From JAFECT01 sp964432415 (GTDB taxonomy: Bacteria; Pseudomonadota; Alphaproteobacteria; Caulobacterales; Caulobacteraceae): a DNA stretch of 26,017 nt. The DNA is taken from positions 1-26,017 of the forward strand of contig CAYSNW010000059.1 in NCBI GenBank assembly GCA_964432415.1, in the 5' to 3' direction. The notes below the pieces were generated by a model. The model saw only the letters and a program-made list of their open reading frames with translations, made no database searches and was not told where the DNA came from. Made by a program: the position numbers and the translations under genes. Shown one piece after another: positions 14,134 to 21,835 of the stretch (position 1 is its first letter; each line of letters starts with the position of its first letter).

Positions 14134-14340
14134 TCAGACCTCGCGCACGTTGGTGGCCGACGAGCGGCCCGAGCGGTCCTGCTCCAGGTCGAACGCCAGC
14201 TTGGCGCCTTCCTGCGGCGCGCGGATGCCCGCGCGCTCGATGGCCGAGGCGTGCAGGAAGATGTCCTTGCCGCCGTCGTCGGGTTGGATGAAGCCGTAGC
14301 CCTTGGTGGTGTTGAACCACTTCACGGTGCCGGTAGCCAT
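14134..14340 (-). CDS. Cold-shock domain protein (CspA family)
   Basis: A 68-residue single cold-shock domain: MATGTVKWFNTTKGYGFIQP with RNP1 KGYGFI (13-18), then RNP2 DIFLH (26-30). These proteins bind single-stranded RNA/DNA and melt mRNA structure. ATG 14340 is preceded by AGGAG at a good distance. The frame stays open to 14376, but those extra 12 residues cover the ribosome site and are not homologous. infA starts four bases after its stop, so csp and infA form one operon, with the helicase next on the same strand. A hairpin at 14369-14385 sits just before the ribosome site. Confidence 0.94.
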   Translation of the reverse strand: MATGTVKWFNTTKGYGFIQPDDGGKDIFLHASAIERAGIRAPQEGAKLAFDLEQDRSGRSSATNVREV

Positions 14341-14368
14341 ATGTCGCGATCTCCTCGGATCGTTAGAG

Positions 14369-14385
14369 GCCGGCACGATGCCGGC
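14369..14385 (-). promoter_or_regulatory. Stem-loop in the csp leader
   Basis: GCCGGCA-CGA-TGCCGGC is a perfect 7-bp stem with a 3-base loop. It lies 13 bases upstream of the csp ribosome site (the minus-strand AGGAG at 14351-14355). Cold-shock genes often use leader structures to control translation; that role is inferred here. Confidence 0.45.
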
Positions 14386-14469
14386 TGAGGGGTCGAGATC
14401 TGAGAAAGTCGTTCGAGGCCAGCGGAGTCCGTGGGCGAGAAAGACGTCGGGCAGAAGTCGATGCGCCGT

Positions 14470-14498
14470 TACTTAATGCTTTTTGGTCCCGCTGTCAC
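14470..14498 (-). promoter_or_regulatory. Possible promoter for csp-infA
   Basis: On the minus strand GTGACA (14498-14493) and TAAGTA or TTAAGT about 16-17 bases later form a weak promoter, giving a leader of about 120 bases that includes the hairpin at 14369-14385. The -10 is poor. Confidence 0.28.
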
Positions 14499-14533
14499 GG
14501 GGGCGGAGAACGGGAAGCTTTACGCGGCAAGGC

Positions 14534-16537
14534 TTACCGTCCGGCAGCCGGCGCGATTCCGATGGAGCGGGCGATCGCCGGCAGGTCGTAGATCGTCCCG
14601 CCCTTCATCACGAACACCACCTTGCGGATGGCCGAGATGTCGGCGACCGGATCGCCGTCGATCAGGATCAGGTCGGCTGACTGGTCCGGCGCGATGCGGC
14701 CCTGCCGGTCGTCGTGGTGCATGACGCGGGCGGCGCCCAGGGTCGCGATCTGCAGCACCTCGGCGGCGGGAATGCCGGCGCGGACGTAATCCTCCAGCTC
14801 GTGCGCCAGGGGCACGCCGGCCATACCGTCGGTGCCGGCCACGATCGTGATCCCGCTGTCGTGCAGCTTCCTGGTCATGCGCAGCATCTGTTCGAAGGAG
14901 GCGGCGTAGGCGGTGCGATCCGCGTCGGTCTTGCCCAGGCCCCCGCCCATGGAGCCGCGCGCCACGGTGGAGGGCAGGCGCGGCAGCATCACGGCCAGCG
15001 ACGGCGCCGGCTTGCGCGGCCCGCCCAGGTACATGTCCTCGAAGGCCACCAGGGTCGGATCGACGACCGTGTGATGGGCCTTCAGCTTCTCGATCCAGGC
15101 CGAAACGGGGGCAGAATTCAGATCGAGTTCGCGCGCGTGGGCCCCGACTTCGGTGAAGCGGGCCATGGTGTTGGACTTTAAGTTCACCTCGGCGGACATG
15201 AAGTTCAGGAACCAGAAGTTGGCGTGCTGGACCTCGTCGTAGCCGGCGTCCACCCCCTGGCTCATGGTCATGCCGGCGGGGATGTGGCCTGAGACGCGCA
15301 AGCCACGCGCATGCGCCTCGGCGATGATCACCGGGACCAGCTCGGGCTTCACCGAGGAGTAGATCTTGATCTGCTCGTAGCCATGGTCGGCGTACAGATC
15401 GACGTCGGTCTTCGCCTCCTCAGGCGTGTCCACCAGGGTCTTGATAGGCCCGGCGAAAGGGCCCTTGCCGTCGATCAGCCCGGCCAGCCAGATGCGCGGG
15501 CCAATCTGCTCACCGGTGGCGAAGCGTTTGCGGCGCGCCAGCAGCTCGTCCATGTCGCCGCCAAGATCGCGCACGGTGGTCACGCCCGACAGGATGTCGA
15601 GCAGGCCGTCCGGATCGGAGGCGATGTGGACGTGCATGTCCACCAGGCCCGGCATCAGGGTCTTGCCGCCCGCGTCGATAATCTCGGGCCTGAACGACAG
15701 CGGATGGATCGAGCCGTCGGGACCGACACTCGCGATCCTGCCCTGCAGGATCAGCACCGAGGTGTGAGGTATCAGCTTTCCGGTGGCGGAATCGAACAGG
15801 GTCGCGTGCTCGATCAGGACGGTGTCCGGACGCCGTTGCAGCGCCTTCGCGTTGGCGGCCAGCTGTTCGGCCAGGGCCTTGTGCTGAATCTCGATCAGCT
15901 CCGGCGCGGAAGCCTCCCAGCCCTTGCGCACGGCATGGATCCAGGTGTCGCCCTCGTTGAACAGCTCGCCCGAGGCGTCGAGCCAGACCGGGATCGGCTG
16001 GAAGGCGACGCCGGAGATCAGATAGAGGCTGACCGTCTCCTCCCCGCCCGGCCCCTTGAGCGTGTGGTCCGCGACCTTGGCGATGCGGGCGTGGCCGGAG
16101 GGGAGCAGGTCGAGCTCGTGGTTCGGCGCCTTTAGCAGCGCCCGGGCCAGGATCGCGGTGTCCTCCGAGGTCCCGCTGAAGGGCACATAGGCCCGGGCTC
16201 CTGCTGCGTGAGCCGAGCCCTCGTCGGCGTCGCTGGACCAGACCGCCTCGCCGGCGGTCAGGGTGAAGCGCTCGTCGACCGACGACTTGAAGTAGTCGAT
16301 GCCCTTGACCGTCGCCCGGGTGGTCAGGCCGCGGGCGTCGAGCGCGATGTCGGCGGTGGTCCGGGGTCCCCTGCCCCGGTCGTTGTACTCATAGGTGACG
16401 TGGCGCGAGCCGTCGGCGGCGGTGCTCACGCTCATGGTCCCGGCGGGACCCTTGGCCATGACCACGGTGTAGTCGCCGGCCAAGGCGGCGGGCGCGAGCG
16501 CGAGGGCGGCGGCAGCCGCCAGCCAGATCGGACGCAT
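14534..16537 (-). CDS. Exported metal-dependent amidohydrolase
   Basis: The 667-residue protein has a Sec signal (MRPIWLAAAAALALAPAALA), an N-terminal region of about 220 residues that I do not recognise, and then an amidohydrolase domain from about 240. The metal site starts with VDMHVH (His302, His304), continues with IKIYSS (bridging Lys), SGHIP and QHANF, and the catalytic Asp is in VAGTDG. This resembles the imidazolonepropionase-like/prolidase-type group of COG1228, often periplasmic dipeptidases or amidases; the substrate cannot be told. ATG 16537 has GGAGAA upstream and starts 16 bases after pirin ends, so the two are probably one operon. Confidence 0.88.
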   Translation of the reverse strand: MRPIWLAAAAALALAPAALAGDYTVVMAKGPAGTMSVSTAADGSRHVTYEYNDRGRGPRTTADIALDARGLTTRATVKGIDYFKSSVDERFTLTAGEAVWSSDADEGSAHAAGARAYVPFSGTSEDTAILARALLKAPNHELDLLPSGHARIAKVADHTLKGPGGEETVSLYLISGVAFQPIPVWLDASGELFNEGDTWIHAVRKGWEASAPELIEIQHKALAEQLAANAKALQRRPDTVLIEHATLFDSATGKLIPHTSVLILQGRIASVGPDGSIHPLSFRPEIIDAGGKTLMPGLVDMHVHIASDPDGLLDILSGVTTVRDLGGDMDELLARRKRFATGEQIGPRIWLAGLIDGKGPFAGPIKTLVDTPEEAKTDVDLYADHGYEQIKIYSSVKPELVPVIIAEAHARGLRVSGHIPAGMTMSQGVDAGYDEVQHANFWFLNFMSAEVNLKSNTMARFTEVGAHARELDLNSAPVSAWIEKLKAHHTVVDPTLVAFEDMYLGGPRKPAPSLAVMLPRLPSTVARGSMGGGLGKTDADRTAYAASFEQMLRMTRKLHDSGITIVAGTDGMAGVPLAHELEDYVRAGIPAAEVLQIATLGAARVMHHDDRQGRIAPDQSADLILIDGDPVADISAIRKVVFVMKGGTIYDLPAIARSIGIAPAAGR

Positions 16538-16553
16538 GGGTTTCTCCGTGGGT

Positions 16554-17705
16554 TCAGGACCCGCCCTGGACCTTGGCGACGGGATCGGGATCGGGCGTGG
16601 AGGCTTCGGCGCTGGGGACCACCGCGTCGGGCCGGGCCTCGAACAGCTCCTCGACCGCGGCCTCGCCGGTCTCGGCCGGCGGCTCGTGGGAAGCGGCCTC
16701 GGAGGTCTTGGCGACCAGATCCTCGATCGGATCGTCCTTGGTGGAGACCTCCGGGACGCGGGCTTCCTCGGCGATGGCCTTGGCCTCCTCGCGCACGATC
16801 TCGGGAGACTCGCTGGCCGGCTCCTGCACGATCGGACGGGTGCCGTCGTCGGGGAGCGGAATGAACTCGTGGTCGTCGCCGCGCGGCAGCGGGAAACGGC
16901 CGGCCTTCCAGTCGGCCTTGGCCTCCTCGATGCGGTCCTTCGAGGAATGGACGAAGTTCCACCAGATGTGGCGCGGCCCGACCGGCTCGCCGCCCAGCAA
17001 CATCAGGGTCGAGGCCTCCTGGGCGGTGACCACGCCCGGCGCGTGCTTGCCGAAGACCGCCATCTGGCCGGCCTCCAGCTTCTGGCCGTCGATCTCGACG
17101 GAGCCCTTCACCACATAGGCCGCGCGTTCGGAATAGCCCTTGGGCGCCGCCGACTTCACGCCCGCCGCCATCTCCCAGTGCACGTAGAACAGGGGCGAGG
17201 AGGTCTTCACATTGGACTTGGCGCCATAGGCCTCGCCCGCGATCAGACGCGCGTAGAGGCCGTCGCCCTCGTAGGCCGGCATGTCGCGGCCCGGGTAGTG
17301 CTCGAAGCCCGGCTCGATCTCCTCCGCCTCGGTGGGCAGCGCGATCCAGGCCTGCATGCCGTGGAGCGCCGCGCCCATCTCGCGGCGCAGGGGATGGGTG
17401 CGCTCGGAATGGACGATGCCGCGTCCGGCGGTCATCCAGTTGACCTCACCCGGGCGGATCGACTGGTGGAAGCCCTCGCTGTCACGGTGGATGATCTCGC
17501 CTTCGAACAGATAGGTCACCGTCGACAGGCCGATATGGGGATGGGGGCGCACGTCCACGCCCTGGCCCGCAGCGAACTCCGCCGGTCCCATGTGATCCAG
17601 GAAGATGAAGGGCCCGACCATGCGCTTCTGGGCGAAGGGCAGGATGCGCCCGACCTCGAAGCCGCCGAGGTCCTTCTTGCGCGCCTCGATCACCAGTTCG
17701 ATCAT
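16554..17705 (-). CDS. Pirin family protein with acidic C-terminal extension
   Basis: Pirins are bicupin iron proteins; bacterial forms include quercetinase-like dioxygenases and redox-linked regulators. In this 383-residue protein the N-terminal cupin has the metal ligands His55, His57 (HPHIGLSTVTYLFEGE), His99 and Glu101 (GIVHSER), equivalent to human pirin His56/58/101 and Glu103. The second cupin carries FYVHWEMAAG and AYVVKGSVEIDGQKLEAGQM, ending near WWNFVHSSKDRIEEAKADWK. After about residue 290, a low-complexity tail rich in Glu, Ala, Pro and Asp continues for about 90 residues; standard pirins lack it. GGAGGCG precedes the ATG. The amidohydrolase follows after 16 bases. Confidence 0.92.
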   Translation of the reverse strand: MIELVIEARKKDLGGFEVGRILPFAQKRMVGPFIFLDHMGPAEFAAGQGVDVRPHPHIGLSTVTYLFEGEIIHRDSEGFHQSIRPGEVNWMTAGRGIVHSERTHPLRREMGAALHGMQAWIALPTEAEEIEPGFEHYPGRDMPAYEGDGLYARLIAGEAYGAKSNVKTSSPLFYVHWEMAAGVKSAAPKGYSERAAYVVKGSVEIDGQKLEAGQMAVFGKHAPGVVTAQEASTLMLLGGEPVGPRHIWWNFVHSSKDRIEEAKADWKAGRFPLPRGDDHEFIPLPDDGTRPIVQEPASESPEIVREEAKAIAEEARVPEVSTKDDPIEDLVAKTSEAASHEPPAETGEAAVEELFEARPDAVVPSAEASTPDPDPVAKVQGGS

Positions 17706-17734
17706 GGATTCGCCTCCGACTGCACGCGCCCGGG

Positions 17735-17743
17735 ACTTATGTA
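17735..17743 (-). promoter_or_regulatory. Possible -10 for the pirin operon
   Basis: TACATAAGT on the minus strand, about 30 bases before the pirin ATG, is the only AT-rich hexamer in the intergenic region. No clear -35 is present. The remaining 220-base gap up to 17926 shows nothing else I can support. Confidence 0.25.
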
Positions 17744-17926
17744 GCGCGAAGTCGTCGCCGTCGCGAGACGGGCGAACACGACTGATGCGCGGCGGTCACA
17801 CGGAGAAGCGAAGGACACCGCCGGCCAAGCGGTCTGTGGCTTCAGGTTGCGTCCCTGACGCTTGCGGCGATAGTGGCGGCCATGGGCTCCCGCGCGGAGC
17901 CGGGCACGATCTCGGGGGATCACACC

Positions 17927-18634
17927 ATGAGCCTGTCACACCGCCTGCGCGCGAGCGCCGCCGCCCTGACCGCGATGGCCGGCCTGCTGGTCGCGGCACC
18001 CGCCCTGGCGGCGCCGGCCCCCGCGCCGAGCGCGCCCGCCACGGCCCCGGTTTCCGAATCGGAACTGCTCGGCCGACGTCTCGCCCACGGCTTCCTGCAG
18101 GACATGGGCGAGTTGAAGCCGATGCTCGACCTGGTGATGGCCATGGGCGAGTCGGAGATGAAGAAGCAGGCGAGCGCCAAGGGCGGCGTGGGCGAAAAGG
18201 CCTACGCCCGCTTCGGCGTCTGGTTCAAGCTGGCCGGCGACGCCGCCTGGGAGGAATTCGAACACGACCGCCCGGCCTTCGAGGTCATCATCGGCCGCTT
18301 CATGGCCAAGCGCTTCACCGAGACCGAGCTTCGCGCGGCGGTGGAGCTGTTCGACGGGCCCTACGGCAAGGAGATCCGCACCTCGATGATGGGCTCGATC
18401 GCCAGTCACAACGCCGGCGCCCCGACCCTGACCCCGGCCGCCGGCAAGGCGATGAGCCGCTTCGCCAACTCCGAGGCGGGTTCGAGCTTCCTGGCCAAGA
18501 TGAAGGACCTGGACAAGGACCCGGCCTTCGAGGACGCCGCCTTCGACGCGGTCGCCGAATGGATGCCGGGGGTCATGCGCCGCTGGGGCGAAAAAGCCGA
18601 GGCCGCGGAAGAGGCCCGCAAGGCGGCGAACTGA
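17927..18634 (+). CDS. Secreted DUF2059-like protein
   Basis: The 235-residue protein has a signal peptide (MSLSHRLRASAAALTAMAGL ... ALAAPAPAP) and an all-helical mature part. The segment FMAKRFTETELRAAVELFDG followed by PYGKEI matches the DUF2059 pattern, in which a helix with F(t)..EL..l..Fy.s..G.k precedes a conserved tail. The function of DUF2059 proteins is unknown. GGGGGA lies about seven bases before ATG 17927. Earlier in-frame ATGs at 17873 and 17882 would put a charged segment before the signal. It converges with the beta-propeller gene, leaving seven bases between stops. Confidence 0.75.
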   Translation: MSLSHRLRASAAALTAMAGLLVAAPALAAPAPAPSAPATAPVSESELLGRRLAHGFLQDMGELKPMLDLVMAMGESEMKKQASAKGGVGEKAYARFGVWFKLAGDAAWEEFEHDRPAFEVIIGRFMAKRFTETELRAAVELFDGPYGKEIRTSMMGSIASHNAGAPTLTPAAGKAMSRFANSEAGSSFLAKMKDLDKDPAFEDAAFDAVAEWMPGVMRRWGEKAEAAEEARKAAN

Positions 18635-18645
18635 GCCTCGCTCAG
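18631..18645. terminator. Small shared hairpin between convergent stops
   Basis: CTGAG-CCTCG-CTCAG is a perfect 5-bp stem whose two arms contain the two opposing TGA stop codons. There is no U-run; weak evidence for termination. Confidence 0.3.
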
Positions 18646-19943
18646 CGCAGCTTGAGCCTCACGACGACCGCCGGCCGGAGTTTCTTGTCGTCCAGCTTGC
18701 CGTCGTCGCCGAAGGCCGCCCACTGGCTGGCGCCGACGAAGACGTAATCGCGCCCCAGGATCACGCCGCCGGTTAGGTCGCCCACACCCGCCTGGTTCTG
18801 CGACAGCACCTCCACGCGCACGACCCGGGTGAAGCCAGCGTCCATGTGCAGGCGCAGCACCCGCTGGGGATCGGTGGAGTTCTGCACCGCGATCAGGCTG
18901 GTCCCGTCGCGCACCAGGCTGTCCAGCCAGACCATGGCCGCGTCGGCAGGCGCCGCGACCGGCGTGACCGTGCCGGTCTTCAGGTCGACCTGCTGCAGAC
19001 CCGAGGGGTAGTCGGCCACGATCAGGCGCCGTCCGTCCGGCGTCGGCACGATGCCCTGGGGCGACTCGAATGCTCCCGACTGGACCACCGCCTCGAGCGC
19101 CCGAGCGCCGGGCCTGAGGCGGAACAGGCCGCCGGCGCCGGAGTCGGAGACATAGACGCTTCCATCGGGGCCGAGGGCCAGGTCCCCCAGGCTGCGCTCG
19201 GCGCCCGGCGGCGGGGCGAAGCGGGCCAGGACCCGGCCGCTCTTCAGGTCGATGCGGACCAGTTCCGTCCTGCCCTTGTCCGCCGGGGTGAAGCCCTCGA
19301 CCTGCGGAAGGGCCGAGGTCGAGGCCCAGAGCACGCCGCGCTTCGCGTCGACCAGGATGTTGAAGACGCCCCACAGGCCCGCGTCGGGAGCCAGGAACGG
19401 CTGCTGGCGCCCCTGCGCATCGACGGTCACGATGGTTCGGCGATGCACGCTGGAGACCAGCCAGCGGTGGCGGGCCGCGTCCCAGGCGACGCTCTCGGCG
19501 ATGAAGGGCGAAGGCGTCAGGGTGAAGAGGGTCCCGGCCTCCCCCAGCACCCGGGTGTTGCGCTCAAGCGCCGTGCGCACATCGGCGAAGGCCGGATCGG
19601 CTTCGATCGGGATGGTCAGGCCGGGAACCGGCAGGCGCAGCCGGAGACCGAGGGCCGCGAACCGCTGCATCAGGGCATGCGCGGTCGTCTTGTCGCCGTC
19701 CTGCCAGGCGGTCTGGGCCCAGCGCAGCAGCAGCGGCGGATAGTTGGGCAGCAGCCGGTCGGCCTCGGCGAAGCGCGCCTCAGCGGTCTTGAAGTCCCCG
19801 GCCTTGGCCGCCCGGACAGCCTCGCCGGTAATCCTGCGGAAGTCGGGCACGGGGCTCTTCGACCCCGCCGGGCTCGCGGCCAGCACGGCGGCGGCCGCCA
19901 GGAGCGGGATCAGGCCTCGCAGGGTTCGAAGGCGCGCGTCCAT
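18642..19943 (-). CDS. Exported beta-propeller (NHL/SMP-30-like) protein with TPR-like N-terminus
   Basis: The 433-residue protein starts MDARLRTLRGLIPLLAAAAV, a Sec-type signal. Residues about 30-120 look like TPR helices (AKAGDFKTAEARFAEADRLL, NYPPLLLRWAQTAWQDGDKT). The rest is a six-bladed-type propeller with repeated sequences such as ARHRWLVSSVHRRTIVTVDA, LGDLALGPDGSVYVSDSGAG and PQGIVPTPDGRRLIVADYPS, like SMP-30/gluconolactonase and NHL proteins. No catalytic set could be assigned. ATG 19943 is chosen for the signal peptide; the frame is open to 20213 but that region is antisense shadow over the Lrp gene end. No good ribosome site is seen. Confidence 0.78.
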   Translation of the reverse strand: MDARLRTLRGLIPLLAAAAVLAASPAGSKSPVPDFRRITGEAVRAAKAGDFKTAEARFAEADRLLPNYPPLLLRWAQTAWQDGDKTTAHALMQRFAALGLRLRLPVPGLTIPIEADPAFADVRTALERNTRVLGEAGTLFTLTPSPFIAESVAWDAARHRWLVSSVHRRTIVTVDAQGRQQPFLAPDAGLWGVFNILVDAKRGVLWASTSALPQVEGFTPADKGRTELVRIDLKSGRVLARFAPPPGAERSLGDLALGPDGSVYVSDSGAGGLFRLRPGARALEAVVQSGAFESPQGIVPTPDGRRLIVADYPSGLQQVDLKTGTVTPVAAPADAAMVWLDSLVRDGTSLIAVQNSTDPQRVLRLHMDAGFTRVVRVEVLSQNQAGVGDLTGGVILGRDYVFVGASQWAAFGDDGKLDDKKLRPAVVVRLKLR

Positions 19944-20020
19944 GGCCGCGACCCTGTCACGAAGCGCAACGCTGCGCGACCCGCCTTCACCGCAGGATCG
20001 CCGCGGTTCGGCGGGGAGGG

Positions 20021-20506
20021 TCAGACGTGGGGCGAGACCAGGCCCAGCGGCACGGCGGTGGTGTTCTTCACGCCGCGCACCACGATGTGGCTCTGCACGT
20101 CGGAGCCCAGGCCCAGCTCCAGCAGCTTTTCGCGCAGGAACTTGTCGAAGCCGTGGATGTCGGCGGCCACGATGCGCAGCAGGAAGTCCTCGCGCCCGGT
20201 GATGTTGGCGCACTGCACCACCTCGGGCCAGTCCATCACGGCGGACTCAAACGCTTCGAAATTCTCGCGGGTCGGCTGGGCCAGCTTGACCATGGCGTAG
20301 ACCTCGAAGCCGAGGCCCAGCTTTTCGGAGTCCAGCAGGGTGACGCGGCCGCGGATGACGCCTTCGTCCTCCAGGCGCTTGATCCTGCGCCAGCACGGCG
20401 AGGGCGACAGCCCCACCCGTTCGGCGATCTCGGCGACCGAAAGGCTGGCGTCGTGCTGGATGATGTCCAGAATGCGGGCATCGACCGGGTCGAGGGTGGC
20501 GGCCAA
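20021..20506 (-). CDS. Lrp/AsnC-family transcriptional regulator
   Basis: A feast/famine regulator of 161 residues: N-terminal HTH (LDPVDARILDIIQHDASLSV; IAERVGLSPSPCWRRIKRLE) and a C-terminal RAM domain (VVQCANITGREDFLLRIVAA) that senses small ligands, often amino acids, and forms octamers. The start is a choice between TTG at 20518 and TTG at 20506. A GGAGG lies five bases before the second and inside the coding part of the first, so I take 20506; using 20518 adds only four residues. It diverges from the WYL regulator. No amino-acid export gene is adjacent, so the target is unknown. Confidence 0.9.
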   Translation of the reverse strand: MAATLDPVDARILDIIQHDASLSVAEIAERVGLSPSPCWRRIKRLEDEGVIRGRVTLLDSEKLGLGFEVYAMVKLAQPTRENFEAFESAVMDWPEVVQCANITGREDFLLRIVAADIHGFDKFLREKLLELGLGSDVQSHIVVRGVKNTTAVPLGLVSPHV

Positions 20507-20611
20507 AGAGTCCTCCAAAGGCGGGTACTGCGCAATAACTTGCCCTTGGATTAGGCATCAAGGAACGGTTTGCGCAAGCCTCATTCGGCCAAGCCAGGGC
20601 AAATCGCACTG

Positions 20612-20639
20612 CTGACAGAAAGTGGCGCCATGGTATGGC
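20612..20639 (+). promoter_or_regulatory. Promoter/operator region of the WYL regulator
   Basis: CTGACAGAA (20612-20620) repeats one arm plus spacer of the perfect palindrome at 21337-21353, so it is a likely half-site for autoregulation. It includes CTGACA, which with TATGGC (20635-20640) about 17 bases downstream could be the promoter. A second small dyad GCCAT-GGT-ATGGC spans 20627-20639. Confidence 0.42.
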
Positions 20640-20650
20640 ATGGGAGCCCC

Positions 20651-21340
20651 ATGTCCCGCTCCGCGCGCCTGCTCAAGCTGATCCAGCACCTGCGCCGCCA
20701 TCGGCGCCCGGTGACGGCCGCCGCCATCGCCGCCGATCTGGAGGTCTCGCCGCGCACCGTCTACCGCGACATCGGCGAGCTGGTCGCCCAGGGGGCGCCG
20801 ATCGAAGGCGAGGCGGGCTTCGGCTATGTGCTGCGGCCCGGCTTCTTCTTGCCGCCCCTGATGTTCCAGGACGAGGAGATCGAGGCGGTGGCGCTGGGCC
20901 TGCGCTGGGTGACCGAGCGCGGCGATCCGGCGCTGTCGCGCGCGGCCCGGGACGCCCTGGCCAAGATCGCCTCGGCCCTGCCGGCTGACCTGAAGGAGCG
21001 GATCGAGACCTCCGGCCTCTACGCCGTCCCTGGCGCCGAGCCCCGCGGTTCGGTCGACCTGGCCATGATCCGCCGCGCTATCCGCGAGGAGCTGAAACTG
21101 CGGGTGACCTACGTCAACGGCGCCGGCGAACGCATGGAGCGGACCCTGTGGCCGCTGGCGCTCGCCCTCTTCGACGGCTACCGCATGATCCCGGCCTGGT
21201 GCGAACTGCGCGGCGACTTCAGGAACTTCCGTACCGACCGGATCGTCGAGGCGGGGCTGGGGGAGCGCTATCCGGGGCGGCGGCGGGCCCTGCTCGCCGC
21301 CTGGCGCGACCGCGAAGGACTGGCCGACGATTCCTCCTGA
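20651..21340 (+). CDS. YafY-type WYL-domain transcriptional regulator
   Basis: The 229-residue regulator has an N-terminal DeoR-like HTH (MSRSARLLKLIQHLRRHRRP, then AADLEVSPRTVYRDIGELVA) and a C-terminal WYL region (ERTLWPLALALFDGYRMIPA; WCELRGDFRNFRTDRIVEAG). WYL domains sense small ligands or nucleic acids. The start at ATG 20651 matches the family; in-frame ATGs at 20630 and 20570 add non-homologous residues. A perfect palindrome overlaps its stop codon and lies upstream of the VOC gene, and a half-site lies before its own start, so it probably controls both. WYL/VOC gene pairs of this type are common in proteobacteria. Confidence 0.92.
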   Translation: MSRSARLLKLIQHLRRHRRPVTAAAIAADLEVSPRTVYRDIGELVAQGAPIEGEAGFGYVLRPGFFLPPLMFQDEEIEAVALGLRWVTERGDPALSRAARDALAKIASALPADLKERIETSGLYAVPGAEPRGSVDLAMIRRAIREELKLRVTYVNGAGERMERTLWPLALALFDGYRMIPAWCELRGDFRNFRTDRIVEAGLGERYPGRRRALLAAWRDREGLADDSS

Positions 21341-21353
21341 CAGAATCTGTCAG
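21337..21353 (+). promoter_or_regulatory. Operator palindrome before the VOC gene
   Basis: CTGACAG-AAT-CTGTCAG is a perfect 7+7 dyad, 47 bases before the VOC start and overlapping the stop of the WYL gene. Its left arm recurs at 20612-20618 in front of the WYL gene, which makes the WYL protein the likely binder. Confidence 0.6.
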
Positions 21354-21399
21354 CGCCCTGGCGCAGGGTGAGGCCATCGGAACCACAGGAGCGATAGAG

Positions 21400-21831
21400 A
21401 TGACACGCAGAGATCTTGCCAGGGTGCTGGGCGCGGGCCTGGCGGTCGCCTCGGCGCCTGGCGGGGCGGAAGCCTCAGGCAGCGCTAAGGACACGGGCGA
21501 CCTGCGCATCGACTATCTGGAGATGCCGGTCGCCGACATCGGCCGCGCCAAGGCCTTCTTCGGAACCGCCTTCGGCTGGAAGTTCACCGACTATGGCCCG
21601 GACTATGCCTCCTTCGAGGACGGCCGGCTGTCGGGCGGCTTCACCCACGAGGGGGCGGTCAGGCCCGGCAGCGCGCTCGTGATCCTGAAGGCCCAAGACC
21701 TGGCCGAGGCCGAGCGGCGGGTCACCGCCGCGGGCGGACGCATCGTCAAGCCGGTGTTCAGCTTCCCCGGCGGGCGCCGCTTCCACTTCGCCGATCCGGA
21801 CGGCTACGAATGGGCGGTTTGGGGCGAGTGA
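21400..21831 (+). CDS. VOC/glyoxalase-fold protein with Tat-like leader
   Basis: A 143-residue vicinal-oxygen-chelate protein: IDYLEMPVADIGRAKAFFGT, FGWKFTDYGPDYASFEDGRL, and RFHFADPDGYEWAVWGE give the paired beta-alpha-beta-beta-beta modules of the glyoxalase/dioxygenase superfamily. Unusually, it opens with MTRRDLARVLGAGLAVASAP and then GGAEA, a twin-arginine-type leader; most WYL-linked VOC proteins are cytoplasmic. AGGAG lies about ten bases before ATG 21400. The frame extends upstream as shadow. The substrate is unknown. The stop is four bases from the convergent sugar dehydrogenase. Confidence 0.85.
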   Translation: MTRRDLARVLGAGLAVASAPGGAEASGSAKDTGDLRIDYLEMPVADIGRAKAFFGTAFGWKFTDYGPDYASFEDGRLSGGFTHEGAVRPGSALVILKAQDLAEAERRVTAAGGRIVKPVFSFPGGRRFHFADPDGYEWAVWGE

Positions 21832-21835
21832 AGCC

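Noticed and set aside
14486..14501. Possible terminator of the amidohydrolase (CCCG-N6-CGGG)
   Set aside because: Only a four-base stem without a U-run; more likely chance and it overlaps the possible csp promoter.
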